Source: Bryobacterales bacterium
Lineage (GTDB): Bacteria > Acidobacteriota > Terriglobia > Bryobacterales > Bryobacteraceae
Assembly (NCBI GenBank): GCA_025463005.1
Contig: JAOAPR010000065.1
Coordinates: 22,683-86,682, forward strand
Direction of reading: 5' to 3'
DNA length: 64,000 bases
The notes under the pieces are model-generated. The model did not search any database and was not told the DNA's origin. It saw only the letters and a list, made by a program, of their open reading frames with translations. Shown here piece after piece: positions 1-12,098 of the stretch. How positions within the stretch are numbered: the first letter of the stretch is position 1; each line of letters begins with the position of its first letter. The translations under genes were made by a program, and so were the position numbers.

Positions 1-831
1 AGCTTTCCTTTGAGCGACTTGAGCTAAAGCGGATTTTGCGCGAGCTTCGCTGACCGCCACTTGCCTCGGCGCGGTCAGCGCCGAATCAATCGAGGCCTCG
101 GCCTGCGTGATTCGCTGGTTCGCCTGTTCCACCGCACTCTGTGCCACGACGATGTTTTGCTCCGCCTCACCGACCCCGGCCCTGCGAGCGTCGAGCGCGG
201 CTTGCGCCGCCGCAGCGTTCGAAACTGCCGTCTCGTACTGCTGCCGCGGAATTTCGTTTTTATCGACCAGTAGTTTGTATCGCGCCACGTCGTCACTGGC
301 TTTTTTGTAGTTGGCTTCGGCTTCCCGAACCTGGGCTTGCGCGGATTCGAGCCGCGCCCGTGTAGCCGTTAACTGACGCTGCGCGCCCTCGACAAATGCG
401 CTCGCATCGACCCGGGACGAGTTAGCCGTCTTCAACTGACTGGCGGTGTTGGTGGCGGTGATCGGGATCTCGATGCGCGAGCTTCCGAGCGCCGCTTCGG
501 CGTCTCCCAAGTCCGCTTGCGCCTTCGCGAGCGCGACTTCGAAATCCCGGGGATCGAGCCTTACCAGAACGTCCCCGGCATTGACGTATTGCTCATCTTG
601 GACCAGCACGTCACTTACGTTACCGGCAATCCTGCCGCTGACAGCAATGATGTGGCCGTCGATCTGGGCGTCATCGGTGGTTTCATAGGTGTTCAAATAC
701 TTCCAGACGTAATAGCCTCCCACGGCCAGAACAACCACCGCTGCAGCGATCACCAGATAGCGCGCCACCCTGCGCCTTTTGCGCGGAACAATTTTGTCTT
801 TTTCGGGCTTGCCGTTCTCGGGTTCGGCCAT
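1..831 (-). CDS. HlyD/EmrA-type membrane-fusion adaptor, C-terminus off the window
   Basis: Periplasmic adaptor of a tripartite efflux or secretion system, linking an inner-membrane pump to an outer-membrane channel. The ATG at 829-831 starts MAEPENGKPEKDK, followed by a basic stretch and one membrane anchor (roughly residues 24-43). Then comes the EmrA-type sequence TYETTDDAQIDGHI and the lipoyl/barrel half motif with VLVRLDPRDFEVALAKAQAD, leading into a coiled-coil region that runs off the left edge (277 codons present). Only 2 bases separate its start from the stop of the TolC-type gene upstream, so the two are almost certainly co-transcribed. An EmrB-like MFS pump would be expected next to the left; this is inference. 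Confidence 0.88.
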   Translation of the reverse strand, partial: MAEPENGKPEKDKIVPRKRRRVARYLVIAAAVVVLAVGGYYVWKYLNTYETTDDAQIDGHIIAVSGRIAGNVSDVLVQDEQYVNAGDVLVRLDPRDFEVALAKAQADLGDAEAALGSSRIEIPITATNTASQLKTANSSRVDASAFVEGAQRQLTATRARLESAQAQVREAEANYKKASDDVARYKLLVDKNEIPRQQYETAVSNAAAAQAALDARRAGVGEAEQNIVVAQSAVEQANQRITQAEASIDSALTAPRQVAVSEARAKSALAQVAQRKA

Positions 832-833
832 GG

Positions 834-2213
834 TCACTTCACCTCCAGGAACTGTTGGATTCCCTGTTCGGTGCCGCCCAAGGCACGCGCCAGGCCTACC
901 TTCGCTACGTTGTGGGCAAAAAGCGCGGAGATCAGTGTGTCATTTGCGGCCGCGACCGACTCTTGCGCCTGCACGACCTCGATATTGTCCGTTACGCCGG
1001 CCGAAAACCTGTCGCGCGCCTGGACCAACGTCTGATTGGCGAGATCGAGATTGTCCCGCGCAACCGCCACCTGGTCGGCCGCCGAGCCGATGTCCAGAAA
1101 AGCCGAGCGGACCTGGTAATCGATCTGTCCGCCCAAGTCCGCCAGTTCATCCTGGCGCTGCTTCAGCGCGGCCCTCGCCTGGATGATATCCCCGGCGATT
1201 CGCCCGCCGTCAAAGATCGTGATCCTGGCCGAGGCCACGAATGAGAATGTGCCATGAGATTTGCCGAGGGTCGGTCCGACGTCTCCGTAGTCCGCGGTGA
1301 CGTCCGCGATGGGATAACGTTCGCCGCGCGCGGCTTTGACAGTTTCCTCGGCAGCGCGCACGCGCGCTTTATAGCTCTGATAGTCGGGACGCTGCTGAAT
1401 CGCAGCCTGCAAAGCCTGATCCTGGGTCATGGCGGCGAGCGGCGCGAAGGGCGCCGTCTCCGAGATATTGAAGACCTGACCGGGAGGTAACCCGATCACA
1501 CGACCGAGCGTGAGTTTGTCCTTCTCGAACTGATTCCGCTGAGCGAGAAGCCGCTGTTGCTGCTGTTTAAGCTCCACTTGGGATCGCAGAACATCGATGC
1601 CGGCGGCGGTTCCTGCGTTCTGCTGGTCCACGGCTCGATCGTAGAGCGCCTGAGAAGTCTCCACCTGTGAGCGAATGGCATCCACTCGAGAAGCGTCGGC
1701 GATGATCTGAAGATAGCCATTCGCCGTAGCTTGAACGACGAGGTCGCGCGCATCCAACACGGAGAGCTGGGCGGCGCGCTGGCTCTCCTGAGCCGACTTA
1801 TAATTCTTTCGCGCATTATAGTCGAAGGCTGTCCATGAAGCGTAGGCACGTATGTCGGTGTAATGAAACGGACCGACAACGGTGGGAATGGAGACTCCTG
1901 GAATCTGGAAATTCAATCCAATCGTGTTCAAGCTGATTTGTTGGACGGTCTCGGCAGCTTTGGCATTCAATTGAGGCATCAGAGCGCTCAGGGCACGGAG
2001 ACGCTCACCCCGGGCGTTGTCTTTCGCCGCGTCGCTAACCAACAATCCCAAATTCGCCTTCAGACCACGATCGATCGCCTCGCGCAGCGTGAGCGCCAAA
2101 GGCGTGGACGACGGGGCGCCGGTTGGAACGCTGCCCTGGAACTGGTTCTGCTGGGCAAGTACCACACAAGCAGCCAGAAGTCCAAAGACGAAGCGTCCTA
2201 TTGTGAATCGCAT
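834..2213 (-). CDS. TolC-family outer-membrane efflux channel
   Basis: Outer-membrane channel of a tripartite export system (459 aa, normal for TolC proteins). An N-terminal signal peptide (MRFTIGRFVFGLLAACVVLAQ) is followed by two long repeated alpha-helical halves rich in A, Q and R with the usual TolC spacing, for example LTLREAIDRGLKANLGLLVSD near the N-terminus and ALNVALARLALARALG-like helix ends near the C-terminus. The ATG at 2211-2213 is preceded by GGAGATACTCCGA, a good ribosome site. It is first in a leftward operon with the EmrA-like adaptor and most likely serves that pump. Substrate unknown. Confidence 0.9.
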   Translation of the reverse strand: MRFTIGRFVFGLLAACVVLAQQNQFQGSVPTGAPSSTPLALTLREAIDRGLKANLGLLVSDAAKDNARGERLRALSALMPQLNAKAAETVQQISLNTIGLNFQIPGVSIPTVVGPFHYTDIRAYASWTAFDYNARKNYKSAQESQRAAQLSVLDARDLVVQATANGYLQIIADASRVDAIRSQVETSQALYDRAVDQQNAGTAAGIDVLRSQVELKQQQQRLLAQRNQFEKDKLTLGRVIGLPPGQVFNISETAPFAPLAAMTQDQALQAAIQQRPDYQSYKARVRAAEETVKAARGERYPIADVTADYGDVGPTLGKSHGTFSFVASARITIFDGGRIAGDIIQARAALKQRQDELADLGGQIDYQVRSAFLDIGSAADQVAVARDNLDLANQTLVQARDRFSAGVTDNIEVVQAQESVAAANDTLISALFAHNVAKVGLARALGGTEQGIQQFLEVK

Positions 2214-2912
2214 TCGGAGTATCTCCTTAGCTCTTGCTCCATCGTGCTGGATCGTTGATCGAGGTGTTTTTTGGTGTAATCGTGATGAAATGCCTCACTG
2301 TCACGCCCTCGCCGGAACCCGGACTGACGTGAAACATATTCATCCCCTTATTGATGCGCGACTAGGTTTGGGATACCAAGATCGATTCCCGGCTCCTCAT
2401 ACCCCACGAGTTCGAGGGAAGCTCCCACGGGTAACCAACAGAAAGAAGCCGTTCAGGCCGAATGCAAACGCTGGCCAAATAATGTGCGGGACGGGAACTC
2501 ATCTGCATTGAACGTCTGACCGCCGCTACATTGCCGGTCATGTAGCTATTAAAACATGGCCCAATCTAAGAGGCTGGCGGAATCACAACCCAGTGACCGC
2601 GCTCATTCCGAGAAGGATGGCTGGCGATAAGGAACCGAGAAACGTGTCATTCACTTCCGAACCGCGCTGCTACTTCGTCGGTGAATACCGAGCGAGTTTA
2701 GACCCGTCCGGCGGAGGAACCGCACCTTTAAGGTCGCCTTGTTATTCACTTCGTGCCCGTAGAGCCTCCGGTCCTTACTGCCGTCTTTGCTCACAACTCT
2801 CCCGTCCGCGCAGTGACCACATAGCGACGGCCGTGTCGTGATCGCGCCCAAAGGCAAGTCGCGGAATGCCTAGAACACTGCTATTCCAAGCGTCGCCGCC
2901 AAGGCGAGAAAC
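2214..2912. other. Intergenic region between two divergent efflux operons (about 700 bp)
   Basis: This gap separates the leftward TolC/EmrA operon from the rightward RND operon and must contain the promoters of both. The short open frames inside it have no ribosome sites and low-complexity, arginine-rich products, so I do not call a gene. I see no regulator gene, tRNA, strong hairpin or convincing -35/-10 pair. It is long for this otherwise compact window. Confidence 0.6.
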
Positions 2913-4205
2913 GTGCTGACTACTGACCAGGCGATGAACGGGAAGCTGGAACCAGGAGAGGAGTTGTCTGCGCCGGAGTCACGATCGCCGTCCTCCGATG
3001 CGCCGGTCCCAGCGCGCAACAAACGAAGGGTGTTGGGATGGATTGCGTTGCTACTTGTCTGCGCCGGGACTGTTTCCTTCGTAATGGCCAAGCGTGACGA
3101 CGCCCGCAAAAAAGCGCAGCTCTCATCGCCTAAGTCGATCCCTTCCGTCGCGATCACGGCGGCCACAGCGCAGAAGGGCAACATTGGTGTTTACCTGGAC
3201 GCCATTGGCACGGTTACGCCTGTTTACACGTCGTCAATTACCCCTCAGGCAAACGGAATCGTGACCGCCGTGAGCTACACGGAAGGTCAAATGGTCCAGA
3301 AAGGCGATCCACTGATTGAAATCGATCCACGCCCTTACCAGGCTCAGTTGGCGGAAGCGCAAGGCACACTCGAGCACGACACTAACGTGCTGGCGCAGGC
3401 CCGGATGGACCTCGAACGATTCCGCGCAGCTTGGGCCCGCAATGCGATCCCGAAGCAAACGCTTGATGACCAGGAAAAATTGGTGCTCCAGCTTCAAGGC
3501 ACGGTTAAGTTCGACGTAGGCGCCGTAGCTTTCGCCGAGATACAGCTCGGCTACTGTCACATCACTGCGCCAATCCCCGGTCGCGTGGGACTGCGGCTGG
3601 TGGACCCGGGCAACGTGGTTCAGGCCAATCAGACCAGCGCAACGACTTCAGCACTCGTAATCATCACGCAAATCCAACCGATCACCGTCATTTTTACGAT
3701 CGCGGAAGACAGCATCGATGCCGTGCAGGCGCAGATACGCAAGGGAGCCGTTTTGCCGGTCGAGGCATTCAATCGCACGGAGGCGGTCAAGATCGACACC
3801 GGTAAGCTGCTGACGCTCGACAACCAGATCGATACGACCACAGGAACGGTAAAGCTTCGCGCGCTTTTTGACAATAAGGACCAAGCCCTTTTCCCGAACG
3901 AATTCGTGAACGCGAGACTTCTGGTCAAGACCTTGAAGGGCGTGACGCTGATTCCCACGAATGCCATTCAGCACAACGGGCAAGAGACCTTCGTCTACTT
4001 GGTCCGGAACGGCACGGCAGTCATGCAGACTATCAAAGCAGGAGTTGCGGACGCCGGCATGACGGCCGTTGAAGGCATTAATCCGGGCGACGTGGTCGCC
4101 ACCAGCAGCTTCAATAAGCTCCAAAACGGGTCGAAGGTCGCTATATCGACCCAGCCGATCCCCTCCGAGACAAGCGGGAGCAAAACCGGAAGCAACGCCC
4201 CATGA
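2913..4205 (+). CDS. RND efflux periplasmic adaptor (MdtA-like)
   Basis: Membrane-fusion protein of an RND multidrug pump (430 aa). A single anchor ([20 protein letters not shown], about residues 42-61) is followed by the split lipoyl domain ([20 protein letters not shown] and [20 protein letters not shown]), a hairpin of about 60 residues between them, and the beta-barrel and MP domains ([21 protein letters not shown]), the MdtA/AcrA order. A GTG at 2913 or the ATG at 2934 could be the start; neither has a strong ribosome site. It overlaps the next gene by 4 bases and heads a four-gene operon of adaptor, two pumps and outer-membrane factor. Confidence 0.92.
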   Translation: MLTTDQAMNGKLEPGEELSAPESRSPSSDAPVPARNKRRVLGWIALLLVCAGTVSFVMAKRDDARKKAQLSSPKSIPSVAITAATAQKGNIGVYLDAIGTVTPVYTSSITPQANGIVTAVSYTEGQMVQKGDPLIEIDPRPYQAQLAEAQGTLEHDTNVLAQARMDLERFRAAWARNAIPKQTLDDQEKLVLQLQGTVKFDVGAVAFAEIQLGYCHITAPIPGRVGLRLVDPGNVVQANQTSATTSALVIITQIQPITVIFTIAEDSIDAVQAQIRKGAVLPVEAFNRTEAVKIDTGKLLTLDNQIDTTTGTVKLRALFDNKDQALFPNEFVNARLLVKTLKGVTLIPTNAIQHNGQETFVYLVRNGTAVMQTIKAGVADAGMTAVEGINPGDVVATSSFNKLQNGSKVAISTQPIPSETSGSKTGSNAP

Positions 4206-7200
4206 GTCTGTCTCGCCCATTCATCCTGCGGCCCGTCGCAACTTCGCTTCTGATGGCCGCCGTCCTGCTGGTGGGTGGCATTGCTTATACCCAATTACCG
4301 GTCTCCGCCTTGCCGCAGGTCGACTACCCGACCATCCAGGTGCTCACCTTCTACCCTGGCGCCAGCCCCAGAGTGATGGCTACCACGGTGACCGCGCCGC
4401 TGGAGCGCCAGTTTGGCCAGATGCCGGGCCTTAGCCAGATCACCTCCACCAGCTCGGGCGGCAGCTCGATCATTGTCCTGCAATTCAATCTCACCCTGAA
4501 CATCGACGTGGCGGAGGAAGAAGTGCAAGCGGGCATCAACGCGGCCCAGAGTTTCCTGCCGTCCAATCTCCCTTCGCCGCCGGTCTATAGCAAGACGAAT
4601 CCCGCCGACGCGCCGGTTCTCACCCTAGGGATCACCTCAGACTCTATGCCGCTATCGCAGGTCGAGGACCTGGTGGATACAAGACTCGCTCCAAAGTTGT
4701 CGCAACTCAGCGGAGTCGGTCTGGTCAGCATCAGCGGCGGCCAGAAGCCGGCCGTACGCATTCAGGCGAATCCAGCGGAGCTGTCTTCCTACGGAATCAA
4801 CCTCGAGAACCTGCGCACTGCACTGGCACAAACCAGCGTGAACCAGGCGAAGGGCAATTTCGATGGTCCCTACCAGGATTACCAGATCGACTCTACGGAT
4901 CAGTTACTCACGGGGGCCGACTATCTGAACGTCGTCGTCGCCTTCCGCAACGGTGCGCCCGTTCTGCTGAGAGACGTAGCGCACGTGGTCGATGGTGTTG
5001 AGAACGACAAACTCGCCGCTTGGATGAACCAGACGCCGGCGGTCATCCTCAACATTCAGCGGCAACCCGGCGCCAACACGATCAGTGTCGTAAAGAGCAT
5101 CAAGTCACTCCTGCCTCAGCTCGAGGCCGGCCTACCCGTTTCAATTCACGTCACAGAGCTCACCGATCTGACTACAGCGATCGAGGCGTCTGTTTCCGAC
5201 GTTGAGTTCGAGCTGGTCCTGACCATCGGGCTGGTGGTGATGGTCATCCTTGTTTTTCTGCGCAATATTTACGCGACCATCATTCCCAGCGTCGCCGTCC
5301 CGTTATCGCTGATCGGCACGTTCGGGGCGATGTACGCTCTCGGCTACAGCCTGGACAACCTGTCGCTGATGGCGCTGACCATCTCGACCGGATTTGTGGT
5401 CGACGATGCCATCGTAATGATCGAAAATATCTCGCGCTACATCGAGCAAGGCGAGCCGCCGATGCAGGCGGCGCTCAAGGGCGCGGAGCAGATCGGGTTC
5501 ACCATTCTGTCGCTTACGGTATCGCTGATCGCGGTGCTCATTCCGCTGCTGTTCATGGGCGACGTGGTCGGCCGCCTCTTTCGCGAATTCGCTGTGACGC
5601 TGGCGGTCACGATCATTATTTCGGCGGTGGTGTCGCTCACGCTCACACCGATGATGTGTTCGCGAATTTTGAAGCATAATCCGGGCGGGCAAGGACGGAT
5701 GTACAGAGCATCCGAACGGGTCTTCGAGAGCATCATCGCGTTCTACGGCCGCACGCTCAAATTCGTTCTGCGATTCCGGACGGTTACTTTGCTGGTGGCT
5801 GCCGCAACACTCGCACTCACGATTTATCTGTACATTGTCATTCCGAAAGGTTTCTTCCCGGTGCAGGACACCGGCGTGATCCAGGGCATCTCGCAAGCGC
5901 CGGGGACCATCTCATTCCCGGCCATGGCGGAAAAGCAGAAGCAACTCGCCGGTGTGATCCTGCAGGATCCGGCGGTCGAGAGTCTTTCGTCTTTTATTGG
6001 TGCGGACGGCGCTAATACCACTTTAAACAGCGGCCGCATGTCCATCAATTTAAAACCGCTGAATGTGCGCACAATCAGCGCCTCTGAGGTGATCCGCCGG
6101 CTACAGCAGAACCTGCAGGAGGTGCAGGGAATCACGCTCTACATGCAGCCGGTGCAGAACATTACCGTGGACGATCGCGTCAGTCGCACGCAATATCAGT
6201 ACACACTCGAAGACGCGGACGCGAACGAGCTCGATCTGTGGACCAACAGCTTCGTCGCGAAGCTCAAAGAACTGCCGCAGCTCGCCGACGTCGCCACCGA
6301 CCAGCAAACGGGAGGCCTCGCGGCATCGCTCATTATCGACCGGGTCACGGCATCGCGCCTGGGCATCGCTCCTTCGACCATCGATAACACCCTTTACGAC
6401 GCATTCGGGCAGCGCCAGATCAACACGATGTTCACGCAGGTCAACCAATATCACGTCATCCTGGAGGCCGAGCCGCAGTTTCAGCGCGATCCAAAGAAGC
6501 TGCAGAAAATGTACATTCAGGCGAACGCGTCCTCAGGCGCGACGGGACCTGGCGGGACTTCTTCTTTCGCAGCCTCCGGATCCTCCGCCGCCGGATCGAA
6601 CGCGCTCAGTGCTCCCGTACAATTCACGCCCTCGTCTGGCGTCCTCACTCCGCCGTTCAATGCCCTCAGATCAGGCGTCGGCGCGACTGCAACTACCGCG
6701 ACCAACGCCTCGAACACTGCCAATAGCTCAACGCCCGCGAATGCGGTGCCGTTGAGCGCGTTCACGCATTTCGAAAGTACGACCTCGCCGCTTGCGATTA
6801 GTCATCAGGGCCAGTTTCCTTCCGTAACGATTTCCTTCAATCTGGCGCCCAATGCAGCGCTGGGCAGCGCTATCGCCGCCATCGAAACAGTGCGGAAGGA
6901 TCTCAACATGCCGGCGAGTGTGCAAGCCGATTTTCAGGGTGCCGCCGCAGCTTTCCAAAATTCTCTTTCCAATGAAGGACTGCTGATCCTCGCCGCACTG
7001 GTGACAGTCTACATCGTGCTGGGCGTGCTGTATGAAAGCTTCATCCATCCGGTCACGATTCTGTCAACCCTGCCTTCCGCCGGCGTGGGAGCACTGCTGG
7101 CTCTGATCCTGTTCCATCAGGACCTCAGTGTCGTCGCTATCATCGGCATCATTTTGTTAATCGGGATCGTAAAGAAGAACGGCATCATGATGGTCGATTT

Positions 7201-7489
7201 CGCGCTTGAGGCTGAGCGCGAGCATGGAAAGAGCGCGACCGATGCCATCTATGAAGCCTCTCTGCTGCGCTTCCGCCCCATCATGATGACGACGATGGCG
7301 GCGCTGCTGGCCGGACTCCCTTTGGCGTTCGGAGGCGGCGTCGGATCCGAGCTGCGGCGTCCCTTGGGAATCGCCATGGTTGGCGGGCTCCTGCTCAGCC
7401 AGGCGCTCACGCTTTACACCACGCCCGTCATCTACGTCTTCTTTGATCGCTTCGTCAAACGGAACAGACCGCAACCGGAGGCGACATGA
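4202..7489 (+). CDS. RND multidrug efflux permease, MdtB-like, with extra Ser/Thr/Ala-rich insert
   Basis: Proton-driven inner-membrane efflux pump of the HAE1/RND family. At 1095 aa it is about 60 residues longer than its partner. It has the usual order of TM1, porter domain, TM2-6, porter domain and TM8-12. Visible signatures include the N-terminal [20 protein letters not shown], the TM4 stretch [19 protein letters not shown] with the proton-relay aspartates, and the late [18 protein letters not shown] helix. The excess length is a low-complexity segment rich in S, T, G and A at roughly residues 776-846. It overlaps the adaptor gene by 4 bases (ATGA) and the next permease by 4. A tandem pair of permeases is the MdtBC arrangement, which works as a heteromer. 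Confidence 0.94.
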   Translation: MSLSRPFILRPVATSLLMAAVLLVGGIAYTQLPVSALPQVDYPTIQVLTFYPGASPRVMATTVTAPLERQFGQMPGLSQITSTSSGGSSIIVLQFNLTLNIDVAEEEVQAGINAAQSFLPSNLPSPPVYSKTNPADAPVLTLGITSDSMPLSQVEDLVDTRLAPKLSQLSGVGLVSISGGQKPAVRIQANPAELSSYGINLENLRTALAQTSVNQAKGNFDGPYQDYQIDSTDQLLTGADYLNVVVAFRNGAPVLLRDVAHVVDGVENDKLAAWMNQTPAVILNIQRQPGANTISVVKSIKSLLPQLEAGLPVSIHVTELTDLTTAIEASVSDVEFELVLTIGLVVMVILVFLRNIYATIIPSVAVPLSLIGTFGAMYALGYSLDNLSLMALTISTGFVVDDAIVMIENISRYIEQGEPPMQAALKGAEQIGFTILSLTVSLIAVLIPLLFMGDVVGRLFREFAVTLAVTIIISAVVSLTLTPMMCSRILKHNPGGQGRMYRASERVFESIIAFYGRTLKFVLRFRTVTLLVAAATLALTIYLYIVIPKGFFPVQDTGVIQGISQAPGTISFPAMAEKQKQLAGVILQDPAVESLSSFIGADGANTTLNSGRMSINLKPLNVRTISASEVIRRLQQNLQEVQGITLYMQPVQNITVDDRVSRTQYQYTLEDADANELDLWTNSFVAKLKELPQLADVATDQQTGGLAASLIIDRVTASRLGIAPSTIDNTLYDAFGQRQINTMFTQVNQYHVILEAEPQFQRDPKKLQKMYIQANASSGATGPGGTSSFAASGSSAAGSNALSAPVQFTPSSGVLTPPFNALRSGVGATATTATNASNTANSSTPANAVPLSAFTHFESTTSPLAISHQGQFPSVTISFNLAPNAALGSAIAAIETVRKDLNMPASVQADFQGAAAAFQNSLSNEGLLILAALVTVYIVLGVLYESFIHPVTILSTLPSAGVGALLALILFHQDLSVVAIIGIILLIGIVKKNGIMMVDFALEAEREHGKSATDAIYEASLLRFRPIMMTTMAALLAGLPLAFGGGVGSELRRPLGIAMVGGLLLSQALTLYTTPVIYVFFDRFVKRNRPQPEAT

Positions 7490-10400
7490 ACCTGTCGCAG
7501 CCATTCATCCGCCGGCCCGTGGCGACCACGCTCCTGACGATCGCGATCGCGATCGCCGGATTCATCGCCTACAACGTGCTCCCGGTGGCGCCCTTGCCTG
7601 AGGTTGATTTTCCGACGATTTCGGTCGCCGCCACCTTGCCCGGCGCGAGCGCGGAAATTATGGCGTCGTCGGTCGCCACTCCGCTCGAACGGCAGTTCGG
7701 ACACATCGCCGGCATCACGGAAATGACCTCTTCGAGTTCGATTGGAAACACCGCAGTGACGCTTCAGTTCGACCTTAGCCGAAATATCGACGGCGCCGCG
7801 CGCGATGTAGAAGCAGCCATTAACGCCGCCCGAACGTATCTGCCCTCGAACCTTCCGGCGAATCCAACATACAGGAAGGTCAATCCAGCCGACGCGCCGA
7901 TCCTGATCCTGGGCCTCACCTCCGACAAGTACGATCGGTCCAAACTTTACGACGAAGCATCGACGGTCGTGCAGCAGAAGATTTCGCAGATTCAGGGCGT
8001 CGGCGAAGTAAATCTGGGCGGCGGCGCGTTGCCTGCCGTCCGCGTGGAGGTCAATCCCACTCGGCTCAACAGTAACGGACTCACGCTTCAAAATGTCCAG
8101 TCTGTCCTAAGCCTCCAGAATGCCGATCAGCCCGCCGGCCAGCTTTCTGATGAGGTGGTGACTGCCGATATCATCACCAACGATCAGATCTCTCGTGCCG
8201 AGGAGTATAAACCGCTGGTTATCGGCTTCAACCACGGCGCGGCTGTCCACCTTTCCGACGTGGCCGATGTCGTGGATTCGACGCAGAACGTGCGCAACGC
8301 GGGATTGCTGAACGGGAAGCCGGCCATCATGCTGATCATCTTCCGCCAGCCCGGCGCCAACATCATCCAGACCGTGGAGCGCATCCGTGCTCAGTTGCCA
8401 TCCGTCGAGGCGTCTATCCCCAAGGGCATTGACACGACCATTGTTCTCGACCGCACCACCACCATACGCGCCTCGGTCGCCGATGTCGAACGCACGCTAG
8501 TCATCTCGATCGTTCTTGTGGTCGTGGTCGTATTCCTGTTTCTCAGAAACGCCCGCGCCACCCTCATCCCGAGCGTTGCTGTGCCAGTGTCTCTGATCGG
8601 AACCCTCGCCGCGATGTATTTGTTCGGATACAGTCTCGACAATCTCTCGCTGATGGCGCTTACGATCGCGACCGGGTTTGTCGTCGACGATGCGATCGTA
8701 GTGATGGAGAACATCTCACGGCATCTCGAAGCTGGTCTGGCTCCGTTTGCCGCCGCCGTCAAGGGAGCTAAAGAGATCGGCTTCACAGTGTTTTCCATCA
8801 GCGTCTCTCTGATCGCCGTTTTCATCCCCATCCTCATGATGAGCGGCATCGTCGGCCGCCTTTTCCGCGAATTTGCGATCACTCTCTCTGCCGCCATCGT
8901 GATCTCGATGATGGTTTCTCTAACTACCACGCCGATGATGTGCGCATATCTGCTAAAGAACGAAAGCATTACAAATCATGGCCGGCTTTACCGGGCGAGT
9001 GAGCGGTTCTTCGCCAGGATGCTCTCCATGTACCGGCACTCGCTCGCGTGGGTACTGGAGCATCCCACACCGACGCTCCTCGTGCTCCTGTCGGCCATTG
9101 CATTGAACTTTGTGCTGATCGTCAAAATTCCGAAGGGCTTTTTTCCGCAGCAGGACACAGGCGCCCTGGCGGGCGGTCTGCAGGGGCCGCAGGACTCGTC
9201 TTTCCCGGCGATGGACAACTCCCTTCAGCAACTGGTCGCCGTAATCAAGGCTGATCCTGCGGTCGACAATGTAGTTGGTTTTACAGGCGGCCAAGGACCT
9301 TCGAATGGCGGCTTCATCTTCATCGCTTTGAAGCCGCTGGATGTCCGCAAGGTGGATGCGCCGCAGATCATCGACCGGCTGCGGCCGCAGTTGAATGGTC
9401 TTCCGGTCGCGTCGGTGTTCCTCCAGGCAGCTCAGGATCTGCGCATCGGCGGACGATCGAGTAACGCGCTCTATCAGTACACCATTCAGTCCGATAGCGT
9501 ACAGGAGTTGTCGCACTGGGGTCCGATTCTGTTGGCGCAAATGAAAACTCTCCCCGGCTTTCAGGATGTGAACTCGGATCAGCAGAACAACGGGCTGGAT
9601 GTGTTGCTGACATACGATCGCGCCACTGCTGCCAGGCTTGGCGCAACCGCGCAATCCCTTGACGCACTGCTTGACAGCGCCTTCGGACAGTCCGAAGTCT
9701 CCATCATATATACGCAGTTGAACCAGTATTACGTGGTGCTGGAAGTCGCGCCGCAATATTGGCAAAGCCCGGAAGATTTGAATGATATATATCTCGAAGG
9801 AACGAACGGGGTCGTGCCGCTAAGGACCGTTACCACGTCTCAAACGAATACGATTCCCTTGACAGTGAACCACACCGGGTTGTTCCCTTCCGTAACTGTG
9901 TCGTTCAATCTTGCTCCTGGATTGTCTTTAAGCGATGCGACGCAGGCGATTGACGCGATGAAACAGAAGCTCGGTACGCCTTCATCCGTGAGCGGCTTCT
10001 TCAGCGGCACCCTGCTTGCCTACACGGAGTCGCTGAGCACTGAGCCGTATCTGATCTTGACCGCATTGCTGGCTGTTTACATTGTGCTCGGTGTTCTGTA
10101 TGAAAGCCTGGTGCACCCGCTAACTATTATTTCGACGCTCCCGTCAGCCAGCCTTGGCGCAATTCTCGCGCTCATGCTTTTCAAGATCGATCTCAACATC
10201 ATTTCGATCATTGGCATTGTGCTCCTCATCGGGATCGTGAAAAAGAACGCAATCATGATGATCGATTTCGCTATCAATGCCGAGCGGGAACAGGGCAAGA
10301 GTCCCGCCGACGCGATTTTCGAGGGTTGTACGCTGCGCTTTCGCCCGATCCTTATGACGACGATGGCCGCGCTGTTTGGCGCACTCCCTCTGGCGTTCGG

Positions 10401-10581
10401 GACCGGGACTGGATCGGAATTGCGCCGTCCACTCGGGATCACGATCGTCGGCGGCCTCATCGTCAGCCAGATCCTCACGCTCTACACCACGCCGGTGCTT
10501 TATTTGTTCCTCGATAACTTGCGGCTTCGCATCAAGGGCGAGCCTCGCGGCAGCTTCCACTCGCCACTAGGAGAGGTATGA
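7486..10581 (+). CDS. RND multidrug efflux permease, MdtC-like
   Basis: Second permease of the tandem RND pair (1031 aa, normal length). It starts [20 protein letters not shown], has the proton-relay helix [19 protein letters not shown] in TM4 and the late [18 protein letters not shown] helix. Its porter domain lacks the insert seen in its partner; the equivalent place reads [16 protein letters not shown]. It overlaps the previous gene (ATGA) and the following outer-membrane lipoprotein gene by 4 bases, so all four genes should be translated as a coupled operon. In the E. coli paradigm MdtB2C trimers pump bile salts and some antibiotics; the substrate here cannot be told. Confidence 0.94.
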   Translation: MNLSQPFIRRPVATTLLTIAIAIAGFIAYNVLPVAPLPEVDFPTISVAATLPGASAEIMASSVATPLERQFGHIAGITEMTSSSSIGNTAVTLQFDLSRNIDGAARDVEAAINAARTYLPSNLPANPTYRKVNPADAPILILGLTSDKYDRSKLYDEASTVVQQKISQIQGVGEVNLGGGALPAVRVEVNPTRLNSNGLTLQNVQSVLSLQNADQPAGQLSDEVVTADIITNDQISRAEEYKPLVIGFNHGAAVHLSDVADVVDSTQNVRNAGLLNGKPAIMLIIFRQPGANIIQTVERIRAQLPSVEASIPKGIDTTIVLDRTTTIRASVADVERTLVISIVLVVVVVFLFLRNARATLIPSVAVPVSLIGTLAAMYLFGYSLDNLSLMALTIATGFVVDDAIVVMENISRHLEAGLAPFAAAVKGAKEIGFTVFSISVSLIAVFIPILMMSGIVGRLFREFAITLSAAIVISMMVSLTTTPMMCAYLLKNESITNHGRLYRASERFFARMLSMYRHSLAWVLEHPTPTLLVLLSAIALNFVLIVKIPKGFFPQQDTGALAGGLQGPQDSSFPAMDNSLQQLVAVIKADPAVDNVVGFTGGQGPSNGGFIFIALKPLDVRKVDAPQIIDRLRPQLNGLPVASVFLQAAQDLRIGGRSSNALYQYTIQSDSVQELSHWGPILLAQMKTLPGFQDVNSDQQNNGLDVLLTYDRATAARLGATAQSLDALLDSAFGQSEVSIIYTQLNQYYVVLEVAPQYWQSPEDLNDIYLEGTNGVVPLRTVTTSQTNTIPLTVNHTGLFPSVTVSFNLAPGLSLSDATQAIDAMKQKLGTPSSVSGFFSGTLLAYTESLSTEPYLILTALLAVYIVLGVLYESLVHPLTIISTLPSASLGAILALMLFKIDLNIISIIGIVLLIGIVKKNAIMMIDFAINAEREQGKSPADAIFEGCTLRFRPILMTTMAALFGALPLAFGTGTGSELRRPLGITIVGGLIVSQILTLYTTPVLYLFLDNLRLRIKGEPRGSFHSPLGEV

Positions 10582-12098
10582 CCTGCTTCCGCTTCCTGTC
10601 GGCGGCGTTGATCCTGACACTTGCTGGATGCTCGATTGGCCCCAAGTATCAACCCCCGGTTCCGCACGCGCCTGTTGTTTATAAGGAGTCGCCCACGCAG
10701 TTTAAGGAAACGGACGGCTGGAAGGTAGCGCAGCCGTCGGATGCGATGCTGCGCGGCAAATGGTGGGAGATCTATGAGGATCCCGAGCTGAACGCGCTTG
10801 AAGAGCAGCTCAACATCGATAACCAAAACATTAAGCAATTCTTCGAGAACTTCATGCAGGCCAGGGCGCTGGTCCGTGAAGCCCGGTCCCAATACTTTCC
10901 CACCGTGGGGACCACGCCGTCCTTCAACCGGTCCGCCTCTTCGGCGAACCTCGGAGCATCGCGCGGCGCCACCAGCGGCTCTTCCGGAACGGCCACGTTC
11001 GCAGGGTCCCAAAGCACCCTCCATGCTTTGCCTCTGGACATCTCATGGGCCCCCGACCTCTGGGGCAAAGTTCGAAAAACCGTGCAGGAGAATCAGTACG
11101 CGGCGCAACTCAGCGCGGCCGATCTCGAGAATGAACGGCTGACCGAGCAGGCCAGCCTGGCTTCATTCTTTTTCGAGATCCGTGGGCAGGATGCACTGCA
11201 AAGAGTCTTGGACGACACGGTGGAAGCAGATAAGAAGTCGCTCGAGCTGACCCAGGCGCTCTACGACACAGGCATCGACGACCAGATTTCCGTCGTCCAG
11301 GCGCAGACTGCGCTGGAGAGCGCCCAAGCGGCAGCGATCAACCTCGGCATCGCGCGCGCCCAGTTTGAACACGCCATTGCTCTGCTGATCGGAAAGCCGG
11401 CGTCTGAGTTCTCTATTCCCGTCAGGCCGATGACCACCGCGCCCCCTCCGATTCCAATCGCTGTGCCGTCGCAGTTGCTGGAGCGCCGGCCCGACATCGC
11501 CGCCGCCGAACGCAACATGGCCGCCGCCAATGCTCAGATTGGAATCGCCTATGCGGCCTACTATCCATCTTTGACTCTTTCCGCGTCCGGCGGTTTTGAA
11601 AGCTCGACGCTTCACCAGTTGTTTGCCTGGCCGAGCCGGTTCTGGTCGATCGGCGGGTCCCTCTCTGAGACGCTCTTCGATGCCGGACTGCGCCGCGCCA
11701 CAGTCGACCAGTTCATCGCGACGTATAACGCAGCCGTCGCCAGCTACCGGGAGAGCGTGCTTGCCGGCTTCCAGCAAGTAGAAGATAACCTCGCGTCCGT
11801 GCGCATTCTTGCGCAGCAGATCCAGCGTCAGCAGCAGGCCGTTGCTTCGGCGGAAACGTATTTGAAGCTCGAACTGGGCCGGTACGAAACCGGCATCGAT
11901 CCGTATGTTGACGTGGTCATCGCGCAAACTACCTTGTTGGCCAACCAACAGGCGCTGATCAGTGCGCAAGTTACACAGATGACTGCCTCGGTTCAGCTCA
12001 TTGCGGCTCTCGGTGGGGGATGGGATAAATCGCAGCTACCCACTGCAAGCCAGGTTACACAGAAGCCTACAAAGGCGCAGTCCGCTATCGAGCATTAG
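10578..12098 (+). CDS. NodT/OprM-type outer-membrane efflux lipoprotein
   Basis: Outer-membrane exit channel of the RND system (506 aa). The lipobox is visible in LILTLAGCSIGPKYQPP, so Cys18 should be lipidated and the protein anchored to the outer membrane. The family opening GPKYQPPVP, the KWWEIYEDPELNAL segment and the two repeated helical halves, ending with LELGRYETGIDPYVDVVIAQTTLL-like sequence, identify the NodT branch of the TolC superfamily. It overlaps the MdtC-like gene by 4 bases and is last in the operon. Its presence means the RND pump does not have to borrow the TolC protein encoded at 834-2213. Confidence 0.93.
   Translation: MTCFRFLSAALILTLAGCSIGPKYQPPVPHAPVVYKESPTQFKETDGWKVAQPSDAMLRGKWWEIYEDPELNALEEQLNIDNQNIKQFFENFMQARALVREARSQYFPTVGTTPSFNRSASSANLGASRGATSGSSGTATFAGSQSTLHALPLDISWAPDLWGKVRKTVQENQYAAQLSAADLENERLTEQASLASFFFEIRGQDALQRVLDDTVEADKKSLELTQALYDTGIDDQISVVQAQTALESAQAAAINLGIARAQFEHAIALLIGKPASEFSIPVRPMTTAPPPIPIAVPSQLLERRPDIAAAERNMAAANAQIGIAYAAYYPSLTLSASGGFESSTLHQLFAWPSRFWSIGGSLSETLFDAGLRRATVDQFIATYNAAVASYRESVLAGFQQVEDNLASVRILAQQIQRQQQAVASAETYLKLELGRYETGIDPYVDVVIAQTTLLANQQALISAQVTQMTASVQLIAALGGGWDKSQLPTASQVTQKPTKAQSAIEH

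Noticed and set aside
2214..2912. Short ORFs in the gap between the efflux operons (for example 2593-2841 +, 2651-2857 -)
   Set aside because: No ribosome sites, no domain pattern and unusual composition; they look like chance frames.
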